From the NCBI GenBank assembly GCA_022578605.1, contig MU394105.1:124001-188000 (forward strand): DNA of 64,000 nt, written 5' to 3'. The notes below the pieces were generated by a model. It was given only the letters and a program-made list of their open reading frames with translations, searched no databases and was not told the DNA's origin. Position numbers and translations under genes: made by a program. Positions 35,301 to 46,757 of this stretch are shown here, piece after piece (the first letter of the stretch is position 1; each line of letters opens with the position of its first letter). This DNA is from Camillea tinctor (lineage: Eukaryota > Ascomycota > Sordariomycetes > Xylariales > Xylariaceae).

Positions 35301-38090
35301 CCCAGACAGTTGTGGATATTTTAGAGAGTTCATCAACTTGGAGATTTGCGTCCGGTTTAGATCGTATGACCTTGATACGCGATGTGCTCCCTATAATGGA
35401 CAGGATTATATATTATACCTTCAGCATGGACGATATCGAGGCGAAGACAGCATTGATGTCGCCATTGCAGCCTGCGGCCAAATATGTCGTTGACAGTTTT
35501 CTGGCACCGTCTGCCGGGAGTTTGCGCGTCTTACCGCTTCTCGCGACACTAGTCGCAGCTACACAGGAACTAGGATCTACTATATATGCAAGAAGGTCCC
35601 AGGTGTTCCGTGACCAGACCCTCAGCGTCATTAGACTTGCAACAAGTCTAGTGAGACTAGCCAATTACTTTGACCGGACATCGACCACAGTAGAGTATCA
35701 ATTATTCAAAGCCGCGCCGTATGTCGCTCGTATTTGCGCCTGTGACGATGTCTTCAAGGGTCCAGCTATCGAACTCCTCGAGTCTTTGGTCATTAGTGCT
35801 GGGAAAACGGTCGGAGAACCTCCGTCTCTGCTTGGGTATCTCGGGCCCCAGACCTCTCGCTCCTTTCTACAATTATTATCGACTTTAGACAAGCCTTTTG
35901 ACCAGGCACACGAGGTTAACGTGATATGGAGGTTCTTTTCCACGATTGTTAGGAACAGACAGCAGTGGATGGCGAACTGTCTTCTCACGGGTAGAGATCC
36001 TCGGGAAGCAAGGAACGGTAGCGGTAAGACTACAGAAGCCTCGTCGAGCTCGATTCTTGCTTCTGCTCTTGGAAGGCTTGCGTCAATCTCTACGCTTGAG
36101 GATTCCGAGGCCCTGGCAGTTCTCGATTTCATCACCTCGGCCCAGAATTACTGGCCTTGGACTATCTTCACTTTGCAAAAGAACACCGGGTTCTTGACCG
36201 AACTTCGGGGTTTTGTTCGCAACCTGAAACCTGCTTCAGTTACCTCAAAAACGAGTGTTTTGCAGGCTTGTAATGAGGCGAGAATAGCTGCTTATATTGC
36301 TGAGATATTCGCAATGCAACTTTTCCATCTTCGTCAAATAGACAAAGCAAGCTCGTTTGCTCATGAGCTAACCCAAGACCTCGACTACTATTTACGGGAT
36401 GGCGTTACAGTTTCTGGATATAATAGAGGCCTTCACGTCAACTTTGCTCGAAACTTCAGTAATCAATACACCGGGTGTACCCTTGATAACTTTAAGAGGA
36501 CTCTGCTCGGGCCTAGGCCACTTGGACTGGACTTCTACTATGCTCTGAGCTTTGCGGATAAAATGCTCAAGTTCGACTCGGGGTGGGTGGGGCCACGGGG
36601 TAATGGGGGGTTCAGGAGTGAAATGGAAAAGGCCAACGCAAACTTGTCCTTGGTCGATGCACAAGTGGTAAGTCACCTAGTATTCTCGCAATCCGATTGA
36701 TGAGATGTAGCTAACATATGAATAGTCCCTGTATCATGCCTGGGAATTCCTCCTTCTCGAATTGAGTAACTGCCTTCCGAAAAACGACACATTAAAGAAG
36801 CAATCCTTGCAGGTTGCTCAGCACTGTCTAGAGGCCAACCAAGAGATTCAGACCCATGACAAGGTTTTTGAACGGTTAGCTGAGTCTCGGGTAAATCTGG
36901 CGCTTATGCTGGTTCAACGAGTCGTTGATAATTCACCGTCGGCAGGGGATGTAGCTCAGCTACTAAATGCCCTATGGGCGACTGTGAGCAGTATTCAAGA
37001 GCCGTATGCTTCTCACAATATTTCTCTGTACCGAATTCTTCTGAAGTTACTTTATGTTACGTTACGCGCTCAGGTGCGGGCGTATGCACAAATTGACTTC
37101 AAAGCTTCGATACGTGACAGCCAGGGAAACAGCATATCTGCAGCGACAATTTCTCAGACCATCCTAAGCATCCTTGAGATCGTTGTCGCCAAGGGATTCC
37201 GAAATATAGTATCCCTGCTTCACGACTCGGAAGCTTCGATATCGCCCGAAGACATCGCCATTCTAAATGCCATTCTACAAGCGTGTCTGTGCATTCCTGG
37301 AATAGATCAAAGCCAAACACAGATCCTGAATATTATGGGCACTCACGAAGCAGTGCAGGCCGCTGTCTCGCTCTATTCGTGGGCGGATAAGTTAACCGAC
37401 CAAGGTGATCCTATCTACGGCGAGCTAGCCCTCTTGTTCCTTCTTGAGCTGTCTGCACTGCCTCTCATAGCAGAGCAGTTAGCTTGTGATGGGCTACTGA
37501 ACCACCTCACATCAGCCAACCTAGCTACTTACCTCCGTCGTCCTAATATTTCGCCGTTTTCCGATTCAGTTGGACCACAGCGATGCTACAGTATATGGGC
37601 TAAGGGCATTGTCCCTATCCTGCTCAATGTTCTAACGGCGCTGGGAACCACGATTGGACCAGAAGTTGCCTACGTGCTCAACCAATTCCCGCTCCTAATG
37701 CAATCGAGCGTCGAACGGCTCGAGGCTCCAAGCGACAACCGAAGAAATGCCCGCCACGACCGGTCTTACATTACTCTTCTATCCGTATCGGAAGTCCACT
37801 CGCTGGCTCTACTGACGCGTGTGCTGGGCGTCCTTCACGCCAACAATGCGAGGGACGTGCCAGCGGTAGAGTGGGACTCGGCGACATTATTAGAGAATGT
37901 AGAGTGGTGGTTAGATCATCGCAACGTCCTGAGGGACCGGCTGGTGCCCTTAGGACCGAGAGAGGCGGAGTGGAAGAGCATGCCGCCTTCTGAATGGGAA
38001 AAGAAAAGAGGGTCACAGAGCAGGCTAGAGGCCAAGGTTGTGGAACAACTAGAAGTGGTGCGGACTGTATTGAGCGAAGGATTGGAGTGA
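32352..38090 (+). CDS. nup192: Nucleoporin Nup192 (Nup205 family)
   Basis: Four exons (32352-32425, 32512-33478, 33548-36667, 36726-38090) give 1841 aa, within the usual range for this family. The N-terminus (HHASFVKKTAAI, WLSKNAHINEVAALRIVVIEFQ, RRIFKTYLAERRCYAATND) matches the Nup192/Nup205 N-terminal domain. The rest is the long alpha-helical solenoid of inner-ring scaffold nucleoporins, for example FQFADYFPLISPAPG, FWSPSVG-like GSRMRVALLDLLN and LGPRPLGLDFYYAL. The protein is a core scaffold of the inner ring of the nuclear pore complex, binding Nic96 and Nup53-type linkers. The first coding exon is short (25 codons) and its ATG lies in MAEPLSDEIYLPPLEP. Donors are GTACGT, GTAAGT and GTAAGT, and all phases fit. 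It shares a promoter spacer with trpC. Confidence 0.92.
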
Positions 38091-39093
38091 GGAAAGGAAA
38101 CTAGTAATGTAGAGCTATGAAAAGGGAGAGGGGGCTAAGAAAATCTACGAGTAGACTAGATTACCGAGCCCCAAATGTGGATTCCGTGGAAAGAAAGATA
38201 ATGCTCGGGTTATAAGGGAGATTTGAGGTGTAGTGTACGAAACGAAATGGGAGCAAGCATTACTCGTTCCCGACCGGCGTTTAAGGCGTTTTTTGTTAAC
38301 GAAAGAGGTGAGGGGATTTAGGATGAGAGAATCGAGTCAAGAGTCGTGGATCCTAAGCAGAGAAAAGAGTACGTCTGTTGGGGATAACCAAGAACCAAAA
38401 TTACCTAACTGCGGTGATTGGTTCAGGGAGCTAGATATCAATGTAATGCTTATCTGCTACTACCTATATGCAAGGTTAAACTTATCTAATGCTGGTTCAC
38501 TGTGACTCGAGGAGAGGACATATGAGAGGTAGGCGGATAGGTGGTACTATATAGGGAGAGTTCTTAAGTCTATTTTGACAGTATTGTTGCTAAAAAGGGG
38601 AAAGGGGGCTTTAAAGTCTCACCTGAGAAGCATCACTTTGCAGATACTATTCTAACCTAGAGGTTGATCTAAGGGGGGAGAAAAGAAGAGGTTTTTGTCA
38701 TATAATTTAGGAGGATTCCAACACCTATATCTGTTTGAACTCCTTTTTGCTTTTTATATTTTGTTGTTTATTTAGTACAATGGCCATCATCGTTTCATGA
38801 ACGCCTTCTACCTCTCTTCCCCCTTCGCGTATGTGTGCTATACGTATTCCGTCTCCTGATTTCCCTTCCCCCCTTTCTATCCTTACTTCAACCCTAAGCA
38901 CTCCCCCCTTAAAAATAGAGGGTAGCTTACCTCAAGGTTCCCCCCTTTTACGTGCCTTCCATGATTTAGATTTCCCATTCCCCTTTTTCTCTTATAACCG
39001 AAGAGGCGAATTTCTTTTTTTTCCCCAATTGACTCTCTTTATTTTCTCCCTTCCTTCCCTTCCTTCCTTTTGTCCCTTTGCTTCTTTAATATT
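38091..39093. other. Convergent spacer nup192 / tim9
   Basis: This 1.0-kb tail-to-tail spacer is AT-rich at 38.7 kb and pyrimidine-rich from 38.8 to 39.09 kb (T/C runs, TTCC repeats). ORFs here are low complexity and not supported. Confidence 0.55.
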
Positions 39094-39548
39094 TTACCGT
39101 CCGGGAGGCGCCTGGCCGCTCATCTGGGCGTTGTGCTCCTGGAAGCGCTCGCTCAGGCGCTGCGACAGGGCCATGTGCTTCTGGACGCAGCGGGATACAC
39201 AGCCGGTCTCGCGGCCGGATAGGGCCTTGGAGGTGAAGTCGTCGACGCACGACATGAAGCAGTGGTCTACCAGGTTGCTGAAGAGCTATGGGTTTATGTT
39301 AGTTTCTTTTTTTTTTTTCCTTTTTTTTTTGTAATGTAATTTCTTAGAGAAGGAATAAAACGTTTGAAGGGGATTGAGGGTAGTAGGTGGAGTAGGACAT
39401 ACGCCGAGGAATTGCTTCATCTGGTGCTTCTGCAGACGCTGCTCCAGATCCCGGGTCTCGGCTGCTGTGAGTCTGTTATATCACCCATTGTCAGGTTTCT
39501 GATATCCTTTGTTTGATGCGCCGCGCTGCTTTAGACATACCCGTCCAT
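39094..39548 (-). CDS. tim9: Mitochondrial intermembrane-space translocase subunit Tim9
   Basis: Three exons (39541-39548, 39403-39472, 39094-39285) encode 89 aa. The twin CX3C motifs CFMSC and CVSRC, spaced by [14 protein letters not shown], and the ending [14 protein letters not shown] identify Tim9 rather than Tim10, Tim8 or Tim13. Small Tims form a Tim9-Tim10 hexamer that chaperones hydrophobic carrier proteins across the mitochondrial intermembrane space; the cysteines form two disulphides. The first coding exon is only 8 nt (ATG GAC GG), joined through a GTATGT donor to ACTCACAGCAGCC. This is why a simple ORF scan misses the gene. It lies head-to-head with mrt4. Confidence 0.92.
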
Positions 39549-40138
39549 TTTGTAGGCGATTCCAGTAGCCTGAACTTCTCTATATATACTATATGGGTTG
39601 GTTGAACGGTGGTTGTCGTCCCTTTGAATCCGGAGCTGAGCTTCAGTTGATGTTGAAAACTTGGTAGGTACCTGGGTACCTGGGTACCTGCTGATTTGGA
39701 TGAGAGCTCAGGCCGGGTGGGTCGAGGTGCTGATAGACTTTATCGATAATGAGCACCGTATGTGACTGGAGACCGGGGAAAAGATTAGATAAAGGGCCCT
39801 GTCTGCTAATCGATTGGGAACTTTTTTTTTCTTGATGGGATTTCGATAAAGAATTAAATGCACCCAAGTTGATTAGCCTAGATCTGCTTCACTAGAATAT
39901 AACCAGACCAGACCAGGCCAAACCAGACTTTACCCTCTAACAAATTTCTAACCAAGATTTCCTTACCAAAATATACCGAACCTCTTCCTTTTGTTAAACC
40001 CTTGACTTTTCTCTCTTTCATTAACAGAAGAAACTTCGAAATTTAGATTATACATACGCAAGAGCGCTCTCCGCAGAGACGCAAAAGAAGGGAAATACAA
40101 GATAGGAACGAGTACGAGGGCGAACTAGATAAATCACC
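39549..40138. other. Divergent promoter region tim9 / mrt4
   Basis: This 590-bp spacer contains an 8-bp tandem repeat (GGTACCTG, three copies) at about 39667-39690 and a cluster of ACCAG pentamers near 39900-39928. It must hold both promoters. No ORF is supported. Confidence 0.55.
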
Positions 40139-41017
40139 ATGCCCAAGTCGAAGAGAAATAAGGTCGTGCACCTGACCCAGGTCACTAAGAAGGGACGCGA
40201 ACACAAGGAGCGCATATTCGAGAACATACGTGAATGCGCCGCCGAGTACCAGCACTGCTTCGTCTTCGCCGTCGACAACATGCGCAACACTTACCTGAAG
40301 GACGTGCGACAGGAATTGTCTGACAGCAGGTGTGTATTCTATCCTGTTCTATATTCCTTTCCTTCTTTCTTCCCTCTCTCCCATATCTCTCTTCTCTTCC
40401 CCCCTCTATAACCACCAACAGCAGAGGCTAATCTCTTCTCCCTCCTTCTCTTCCACAGACTCTTCTTCGGCAAGACCAAGCTCGTGTGCCGCGCCCTCGG
40501 CCAGTCCCCCGAGGACTCGCACATGGAGAACATCTACAAGCTGAACAAGTACTTGAAGGGCAACGTGGGCCTGCTGTTCACGAACCGCGCCCCCGACGCC
40601 GTGCTCGCGTACCTCTCCTCCCTGTCGCAGGTCGACTTCGCGCGCGCCGGCGCCGTCGCACCGCGGGGGTTCACCATCCCCTACGGCGTGGTGTACAGCA
40701 CCGGCGGCGAGGTGCCCCCCGAGCACGACGTGCCCCTCGGCCACACCCTCGAGCCCGAGCTCCGCCGCCTCGGCGTCCCCACGCGCATGGTGAAAGGCCG
40801 CGTCGTGCTCGAGGGCATCGAGGGCGAAGGGTACGTGGTCTGCCGCGAGGGCGACGTGCTGGACTCCCGCCAGACCCGGCTGCTGAAGCTGTTCAGCGTC
40901 TGCGTGAGCGAGTTCCGCATCCGCGCCCTCGCGTACTGGAGCGCGGCCACGGCGGAGGTCACGGTCGTGGATGCGAATGCTATGGATGGCGTTGTGGAGG
41001 ACGATGCGAGCGAGTGA
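40139..41017 (+). CDS. mrt4: Ribosome assembly factor Mrt4
   Basis: Two exons (40139-40329, 40459-41017; GTGTGT donor) give 249 aa. [19 protein letters not shown] and the following [18 protein letters not shown] with [20 protein letters not shown] are the hallmark start of Mrt4. Exon 2 ([40 protein letters not shown]) continues the uL10/P0-like domain. Mrt4 occupies the P0 site on pre-60S particles in the nucleus and is released by Yvh1 so the ribosomal stalk can assemble. It lacks the acidic stalk tail of P0, as expected. The C-terminus is mildly acidic ([10 protein letters not shown]). Exon 2 is extremely GC-rich in third positions compared with the spacers. Confidence 0.95.
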
Positions 41018-43499
41018 AAAATGGGGATGTGAGAGGAATGGAGAAGAGAAGAATGAAAAAAAAAAATTTGAATTAAAAAAAATGAAACTACGAAAAGGGG
41101 GGCTAGACAAAGTGGGAGGCAGAGACGGAGATAGACGTGCGGATGACTCCCTGCTTAAAACAAAAGCAGCAGCAGCACCCGCAGTCCCTCCACTCCTCGA
41201 ACCCCGTCCTATTTTCAGGACCCCTGAGCTAAACCAACCCTTCATATATATACTGTTTCTATGTAATGAATTGCATGGTAAGGGTTCCCTTTTTCGACCA
41301 TTGCTATCTATTCTTGTGGCGATACCAAAGAACAATGTCTGGATTGCTCTTTTCCCCTTATTTTGGATTTTCGATATCACCAGGCGTTAGGAAGGGGAAA
41401 AAAAAAAGAGAAACAGGAAGAGGCAAAGTCAAAAAGTGAAGAGGGGCCAATATATGGTTGGCGGTCATTAATATAGGTTAGTTAGGTTGGTAGATCTATC
41501 TTGCCTACCTATCTAGGTATTTATGTAGCTATGTTAAGTACGTAGATGCAGAGGTTACCTATTATCTATGTAGGCATGTCTATACAAACATGGCCCATTT
41601 TACTCTGGATGAACATCAGTGCTCATATCAAGTGCACAGTGAAGTGGCTGCGCTCGTGGTGTGAGCATGTTATTCTCTTCCAGGTTACCTACCTACGGGC
41701 CTTGCCTAGCCTACCTCACTCCCCTATATGAACAACGAAGTGGGCGTTACACACAGGTAGACAACTAGAAGGCCAGCCTTACCTAGTAGTCGATACGTGC
41801 TTCTATAAATTCCTGGTTATTCGGCCTTGACCCTTTCTGGTTCAATGTTATTTAATCCGAAGCCATTATCTATCTATACAGAACCATTGAACGGTACTTA
41901 AAACTAACTAGGTTAAAAAAAAAAGGGGGGGGGGGGGGGGGGGGGAAAAAAAAAAAAAAAAATTTAATTAAAAAAAAAAAAAAATAATATAAAGGGGGTG
42001 CATCAAAAANNNNNNNNNNCCCTCCCCCCCCTCCCCCCCCTCCCCCCCCCCCCCCCCCCCCCCCCCGCCCGCCCCCCCCGCCCCCCCCCCCCCCCCCCCC
42101 CCCCCCCAGTCAATATTTAAATGGACGTGTATGTACATACGTAAATAAGCGTAGATAGGGGCTGCCTCCTCTCTCCCCCCTCCCAATTTAAGGGGGTGCT
42201 TAGTCGCACTACATATGCTAAGAAGCTTCCATACATATATGAGAAAACGGTAGAACATAGGACAATACGAGAAAAGTATTACGTGAGGCTGGGTGAAGGC
42301 TACCTATAACCCGCTACATACATAATAGACATGGCATATATATAGACGAGCAAGAAACACAAAAGGCTCTCTCTGCCGCTCTCTCCTCCCCTCCATCTCT
42401 TTTCCACCCATTTGCCTACTAGGGTTAGATATTGTCTTTTTTCTCAAGTTCCGTCTTCCCCAGGCCATAAAATCGGCCATAGGGTATAGTAATATACGGT
42501 AGTTAGTCACATAATCAGCCCCAGCTGATCCACCTTAAGATGAAAGTAGACAAGTCAATAATCTCAGGGGAACTAGCCACTCACTGAGTAAGCCTCTGTT
42601 CCCCATTCTGTCTTTTTTCTTCTTTTCTTTGCTTTTCTTCCTCTTTGGGCTTTAATGGTACAAACAAGCCATGGTTCCCCTTACCTCTGCATCCTCTGTC
42701 TGACCTTACCTCTCTCCCCCTCTCCCTCTCCCTCCTCCTTCTTTCTTCCCTTATTTTCTCTCCTTTCTCCGGAGGGAAGTAACATAATAAACCGAGAGAA
42801 AAGAAAAGAGGGGGAGGGGGAAAACGCAAAAGCCGTTTACTCATATTTTGTAATTTTCGAAAAAAAACTTTTGTGAGATAATCATCATCCTCTTCGATCG
42901 CAATATTATTTGTTTCTTCTTCTCTTTGGCTCTCTTTTCATCTCCCTGTTTCCACGTTCATCATACAATTCTTAAAACAAGAGACTGGTTATTACAGTAC
43001 ATCATTCTGCTGTTACGATAAGCAACAGAGAAAACAAAATAAAAGGCAAAAAAAAGCGTTACCTGTCCTATCCTGGCAGTGGTTGGGCTATGAACGGACA
43101 AATCCGATCATTGATGGGTAGAATATGGCTGGATGTATGGGCTGGCTAGCCGGCCTGGCTGGTTTGGATTGCTATTGGCTTTATGGCATAGGAGTCTGGA
43201 CTTCTATATAGAAGAGAGTCTGGTAGACTGGCTTAGGTAGGTTTCAAACCTGAACAACTGTTTCCCGAGTCTCGGCATACCTTTCTTTTACCTTCTCTGC
43301 TTTAGGTGTCTGTTGAATGGAAAGGCTTTAAGTTGTAGTCGAATACCGGGTTTTGTCTCTTGGCGGGTTTCATCATCATCTTACCCTTGCTTACCCTCGT
43401 TGGCGAAAGGGAGAAGGAAAGTCGAAACAGTTGATGCGAAACAGTGAAGACAGAAGATACCCACCAAAGACAAGCATGATCTGTCTCGATAAGAGCGCC
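41018..43499. other. Intergenic region (2.5 kb) with assembly gap
   Basis: It lies between the convergent mrt4 and U1-70K genes. It contains TACCTAGGTA-like motifs at about 41480-41590, the homopolymer/N block at 41915-42107, CT-rich tracts near 42700-42750 and T/A-rich DNA. No coding region is supported, and part of the sequence is missing at the gap. Confidence 0.6.
41915..42107. repeat. Homopolymer block with 10-N assembly gap
   Basis: The order is A10, G21 (41925-41945), A17, an A/T-rich stretch, ten Ns at 42010-42019, then ~88 nt of nearly pure C with a few T and G interruptions (42020-42107). G before and C after the gap could form a long hairpin or reflect a mis-joined or inverted homopolymer. 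The true length and sequence are unknown. Confidence 0.9.
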
Positions 43500-45034
43500 T
43501 TAGTAACGTCGAAGCTTGCGCGGGTCCTCGTAGCTGCCCTCGTAACCGCGTTTTCGGTTGTCGTCGTCACGTGAACGGTCAAAGTCGCGATACTCCCGCC
43601 CGGCGCGGACAGGCTCAAAGTTGGCGCCGGTTCGTCGGTCTCGGTCGCCGCCGTGTCTGCCTCCGTCGCGTCCGCCAGACCTGTCATCAAATGAGCGACC
43701 GCCGCTACGCGAGTCATACCCACCGCCATGTCTGTCGCGTTCGCGGTCACGATCACCGAAACGGCCGCTGCCGCTGCCGCTGCCGCTACCGCCGCTGCCG
43801 GCACCACCACCATAGCCTGGTCCAGCTGGAGCGTTAGGGGGAGGGTTGTAACCGTTCTGCTGGCCAAAACCACGATCACGACCGCCGCCGAAGCCTCCAC
43901 CTCCTCCACCGCCACCACCGCCCGATCGGAAACCACGGTCACGGCCCCCACCAAAGCCGCCACCGCGGCCACGACCTCCTTGGAATCCTCCTCGGAAACC
44001 ATCACGACCACCGAAACCACCTCCAAATCCACCCGGGCCTGAAGGCCGAGGAGGCGCTGCCTTAGAATATCCCCGGCCACCTAGGCCACCGCCGAAGCGG
44101 CGAGGCTTCCAGCCCTTAACTGTTCGGCCTCTTTCCACATCTACCTTGATTCGGCGGTCTTTAATGCGAATGCCATCGCAACCATCTAGTGCAGCTAGTT
44201 ACACGTGCGCAGCAACGCGCGGTTGTCAGTAAAACCTTACCAAAAAAGAAGTCTATACCTTGATATATTTTACGAATAAGGGGGGGGATAATAGGGGAAG
44301 AGATAGGCAAGCCTGAGGGCCACATCTCGTTGTGAGCGACATGGGTGTAAAGATCCGTTGGATCGAGGTGAATTGGTCTGCAAGGAATTTAATGGTAGTA
44401 TTACCTCTCATGTCTTTCTCACGTTCAAACACTACGAAAGCGTACCCACGATGGGGCTTCTTTTTCTTATTAGGCCGCTCGTGGGCATGGGCATCGGTGA
44501 TGATACGGATCTGATACAGGACGGGTTAGCAGATGGTACACCAATTCCGTTGTTGGGGGTTGGGGTTGATCACATACGCGTTCAATAGGTCCAAAGCGGC
44601 CAAACTCCTTCTCGAGGTCGTGCTCATTCGCATCATAGCTTAGACGCGCGACAATCAGTGTCTTGAACGGGTCACCACGAATGTTAGGATCCTCAGCAGG
44701 TTTATCTTCAGACGACAAGCTGGTTAGTTAAATTCAAGGGATGACAATTAGGAATGGATATGGATGACGAACAATGTAACGGGCCTTCAGTTAGTTGCTT
44801 CTCCTGTTTAGCAGCTCTCTCGAGCTTCTTGCGGTCGCGCATCTGAAGCCAACTTTCGGTAGGGACATATCCATCCTGGTCTTTGTATACAGCAAGATCG
44901 CGAAGATATGGACCGACAGGAGTGATGGCATGCGTTTTCCGCTGTTCAGAGGCATAGTCAGGAGGGGGCACCCATCGCAGAGGAGGCCGCGGCGCAAAAA
45001 GCGCCAACAAATTAGGGGGCAACTTGTCGGTCAT
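43500..45034 (-). CDS. snp1: U1 snRNP 70-kDa protein (U1-70K)
   Basis: Four exons (44773-45034, 44578-44705, 44405-44510, 43500-44194) give 396 aa. The N-terminal U1-70K region ([20 protein letters not shown]) contacts the U1 core. It leads through [20 protein letters not shown] into an RRM with RNP2 TLIVARL and RNP1 RGYAFVVF, then the conserved [32 protein letters not shown] and GGGLGGRG. The tail is Gly-rich then RD/RS-like ([18 protein letters not shown]). U1-70K binds U1 snRNA stem-loop I and helps recognise 5' splice sites. Intron 1 (44706-44772) uses a weak GTTCGT donor and a GAAG acceptor just past a CTAAC branch site; this choice restores the conserved YKPAEDP. Introns 2 and 3 use GTATGT and GTAATA. 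Confidence 0.93.
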
Positions 45035-45616
45035 GATGGCGTAGATATGGCGTGTGCCTGTTTGGGGAGGGAGGAATTCTTTTGCGGGAGGGTTGTTCGG
45101 GGGCTCAATCAGAAAATATAAAAAAAATAATAAACTCAAAGGGGAAACAAATTAATGTGGCTGCGAAGATGACAGGGATATCGAAAAATGATTGATCGCA
45201 GCCGCGAAGCGGGAACAAGGAAGGACTCGAGGGAATGAGAGATGATGGAAGAAGCTTGTTGAAAGAGGGAGAGAGAGGAAAGGCCTGGGAGAGAAGTGTT
45301 TCGCGCGTTTGGGCGAACCTTTAGCTCCCTTCTTCCCTTTTTTCCCCTTATTTACCCGACAATCAACCGATAGTACCCAACCATCAGTAGACTGGCGCTA
45401 GTACTAACCTAGCCATAGCGCATTTCCATAAGCTGCAAGGTCCACTTTAATAAAGGTTAAACCTCCATTGACTTTATTTCTCCCACTTGATGGTAGACAC
45501 ATAGTAGTTAGTATTCTGCACTATTCAGTTCTCCGCCCTGAACAGTTTCACCACCACGAGGGAGGAGTTTGTTTGTTTCTTGTCGCGATACCTCAGCTTG
45601 GAAGAAGTGGTCGAAG
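45035..45616. other. Divergent promoter region U1-70K / mL43
   Basis: This 580-bp spacer between outward-transcribed genes is purine-rich at 45.2-45.3 kb. The frame upstream of the U1-70K ATG stays open to 45139, but only through a non-ATG start. No other feature is seen. Confidence 0.6.
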
Positions 45617-46219
45617 ATGACGATAAGAGCCATAGAAAAGGTGTCCGTAGGCCAGGTATTTATGCCCTTAACTTTCGTCCATTAACTCTCAACCTGCTGA
45701 CTCCCCCACCCTTTAAAACCAGAATGGCCTCGGCGCCTTTATTCTACAATGCAAGAAGATGGATATTCACTACTGCGACTACTCGGGCAGTTCAAGAGGA
45801 ATGAAGTGAGCTATTCATTCCCCTTCCCCCCTTCGAAATATACATACACATGCCAGAAAAAAAAACCCCGAAAGAGAGTGAATAAGGAAACAAGTCCTAA
45901 CCAACGAATGATATCCCCCTCTACAAGTGCATTCATCAAATCGCAACTATCCAACTTCGCCAAGGCCCACCCCCAGATCGAGTTCGCCGTGTCGCCCCGG
46001 CCGCGGAAGCACCCCGTCCTCATCGGCCACTACATCAACGGCCGGACCAAGTCCATCTGCGTCAAGAACATGGACTCGCTGCAGGTCCTGAAGAAGGCCC
46101 AGCTGCTGCGCGACGCGAGCGGCGAGAAGAACAAGCGGGTCAACAAGCCCGTCACCAGTATCAGCGAGAGTGTCAGAGGCGTGTGGAGTCCTTATCACGG
46201 TAACGGGATGGTGGTATAA
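45617..46219 (+). CDS. mrpl51: Mitochondrial large-subunit ribosomal protein mL43 (Mrpl51)
   Basis: Three exons (45617-45655, 45723-45805, 45928-46219) give 137 aa. The spliced start MTIRAIEKVSVGQ-NGLGAF and ILQCKKMDIHYCDYSGSSRGM, followed by NAFIKSQLSNFAKAHPQIEF and VSPRPRKHPVLIGHYINGR, match the L51/S25/CI-B8 (thioredoxin-like) domain of yeast Mrpl51. It is a structural component of the mitochondrial large ribosomal subunit. Phases are 0 and 2; donors are GTATTT and GTGAGC, acceptors CCAG and CAAG. The frame upstream of exon 3 is open, so an unspliced ORF from 45749 is misleading. It lies head-to-head with U1-70K. Confidence 0.92.
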
Positions 46220-46757
46220 AAGGGGTGGAAAGGGGAAGTGGGAAGGGGGGGAGGGGGGGAGGAAGGACGATAAAAAAAAAAAGAAAAGAAAAGGGAGAGA
46301 CGGAAAGGGCTAGAAGATTTGCCGGTTCAGGGGAGTTAAATGTTGTTGTATATGGTTGTAGAGAGGACGCCATAGGAGGAGGTTGTGCTAGTTCAGAAAT
46401 GTATAACAAGAGGGAGCACGGCGTACGAATATCATGTGAAGCATCGTGGGATGGAGAAGGAGCATCTACGTCGATTCACCAAGAAATGCCAATCACAATT
46501 CCTAAAGACGTGCTTTTCTTCATGACGGTCCATCAAATTTTTATTTTTTGGTCTTTTTTCTTTCATTTGAAACGCAATATCTAGGTACTATTGAGATACA
46601 AGATCGTGAGAAGAGGAGGCTGTTGTTCATAGGTCATAATCCATACGCCAATTTTCGAGTCCAGGTTGTTGCCCTGTTGCTCCAATATTTCCCTTTACCC
46701 TTCCGTATCATATCATCATCCAAGACATAGAGTAGTTTCTTTCTACTAGCTTCTCTC
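46220..46757. other. Convergent spacer mL43 / tpi1
   Basis: This 540-bp tail-to-tail spacer starts with a G-rich tract (46225-46265) and an A-run, then becomes AT-rich. Only 3' untranslated sequence is apparent. Confidence 0.6.

Noticed and set aside
40486..41076. 196-codon Arg/Pro-rich frame overlapping mrt4
   Set aside because: A shadow of the GC-rich mrt4 exon 2; composition is purely Arg/Pro/Ala and the Mrt4 frame is clearly the conserved one.
43391..44080. 229-codon minus-strand frame (Ala/Val-rich) overlapping the U1-70K gene
   Set aside because: It is the shifted frame of the Gly/Arg-rich U1-70K tail; GGN/CGN repeats give Ala/Val-rich shadows without stops. The U1-70K frame carries the conserved domain.
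45749..46219. Unspliced 156-codon frame as the mL43 protein
   Set aside because: It reads through intron 2; splicing 45805 to 45928 gives the conserved GMNAFIKSQL and a proper ATG at 45617.
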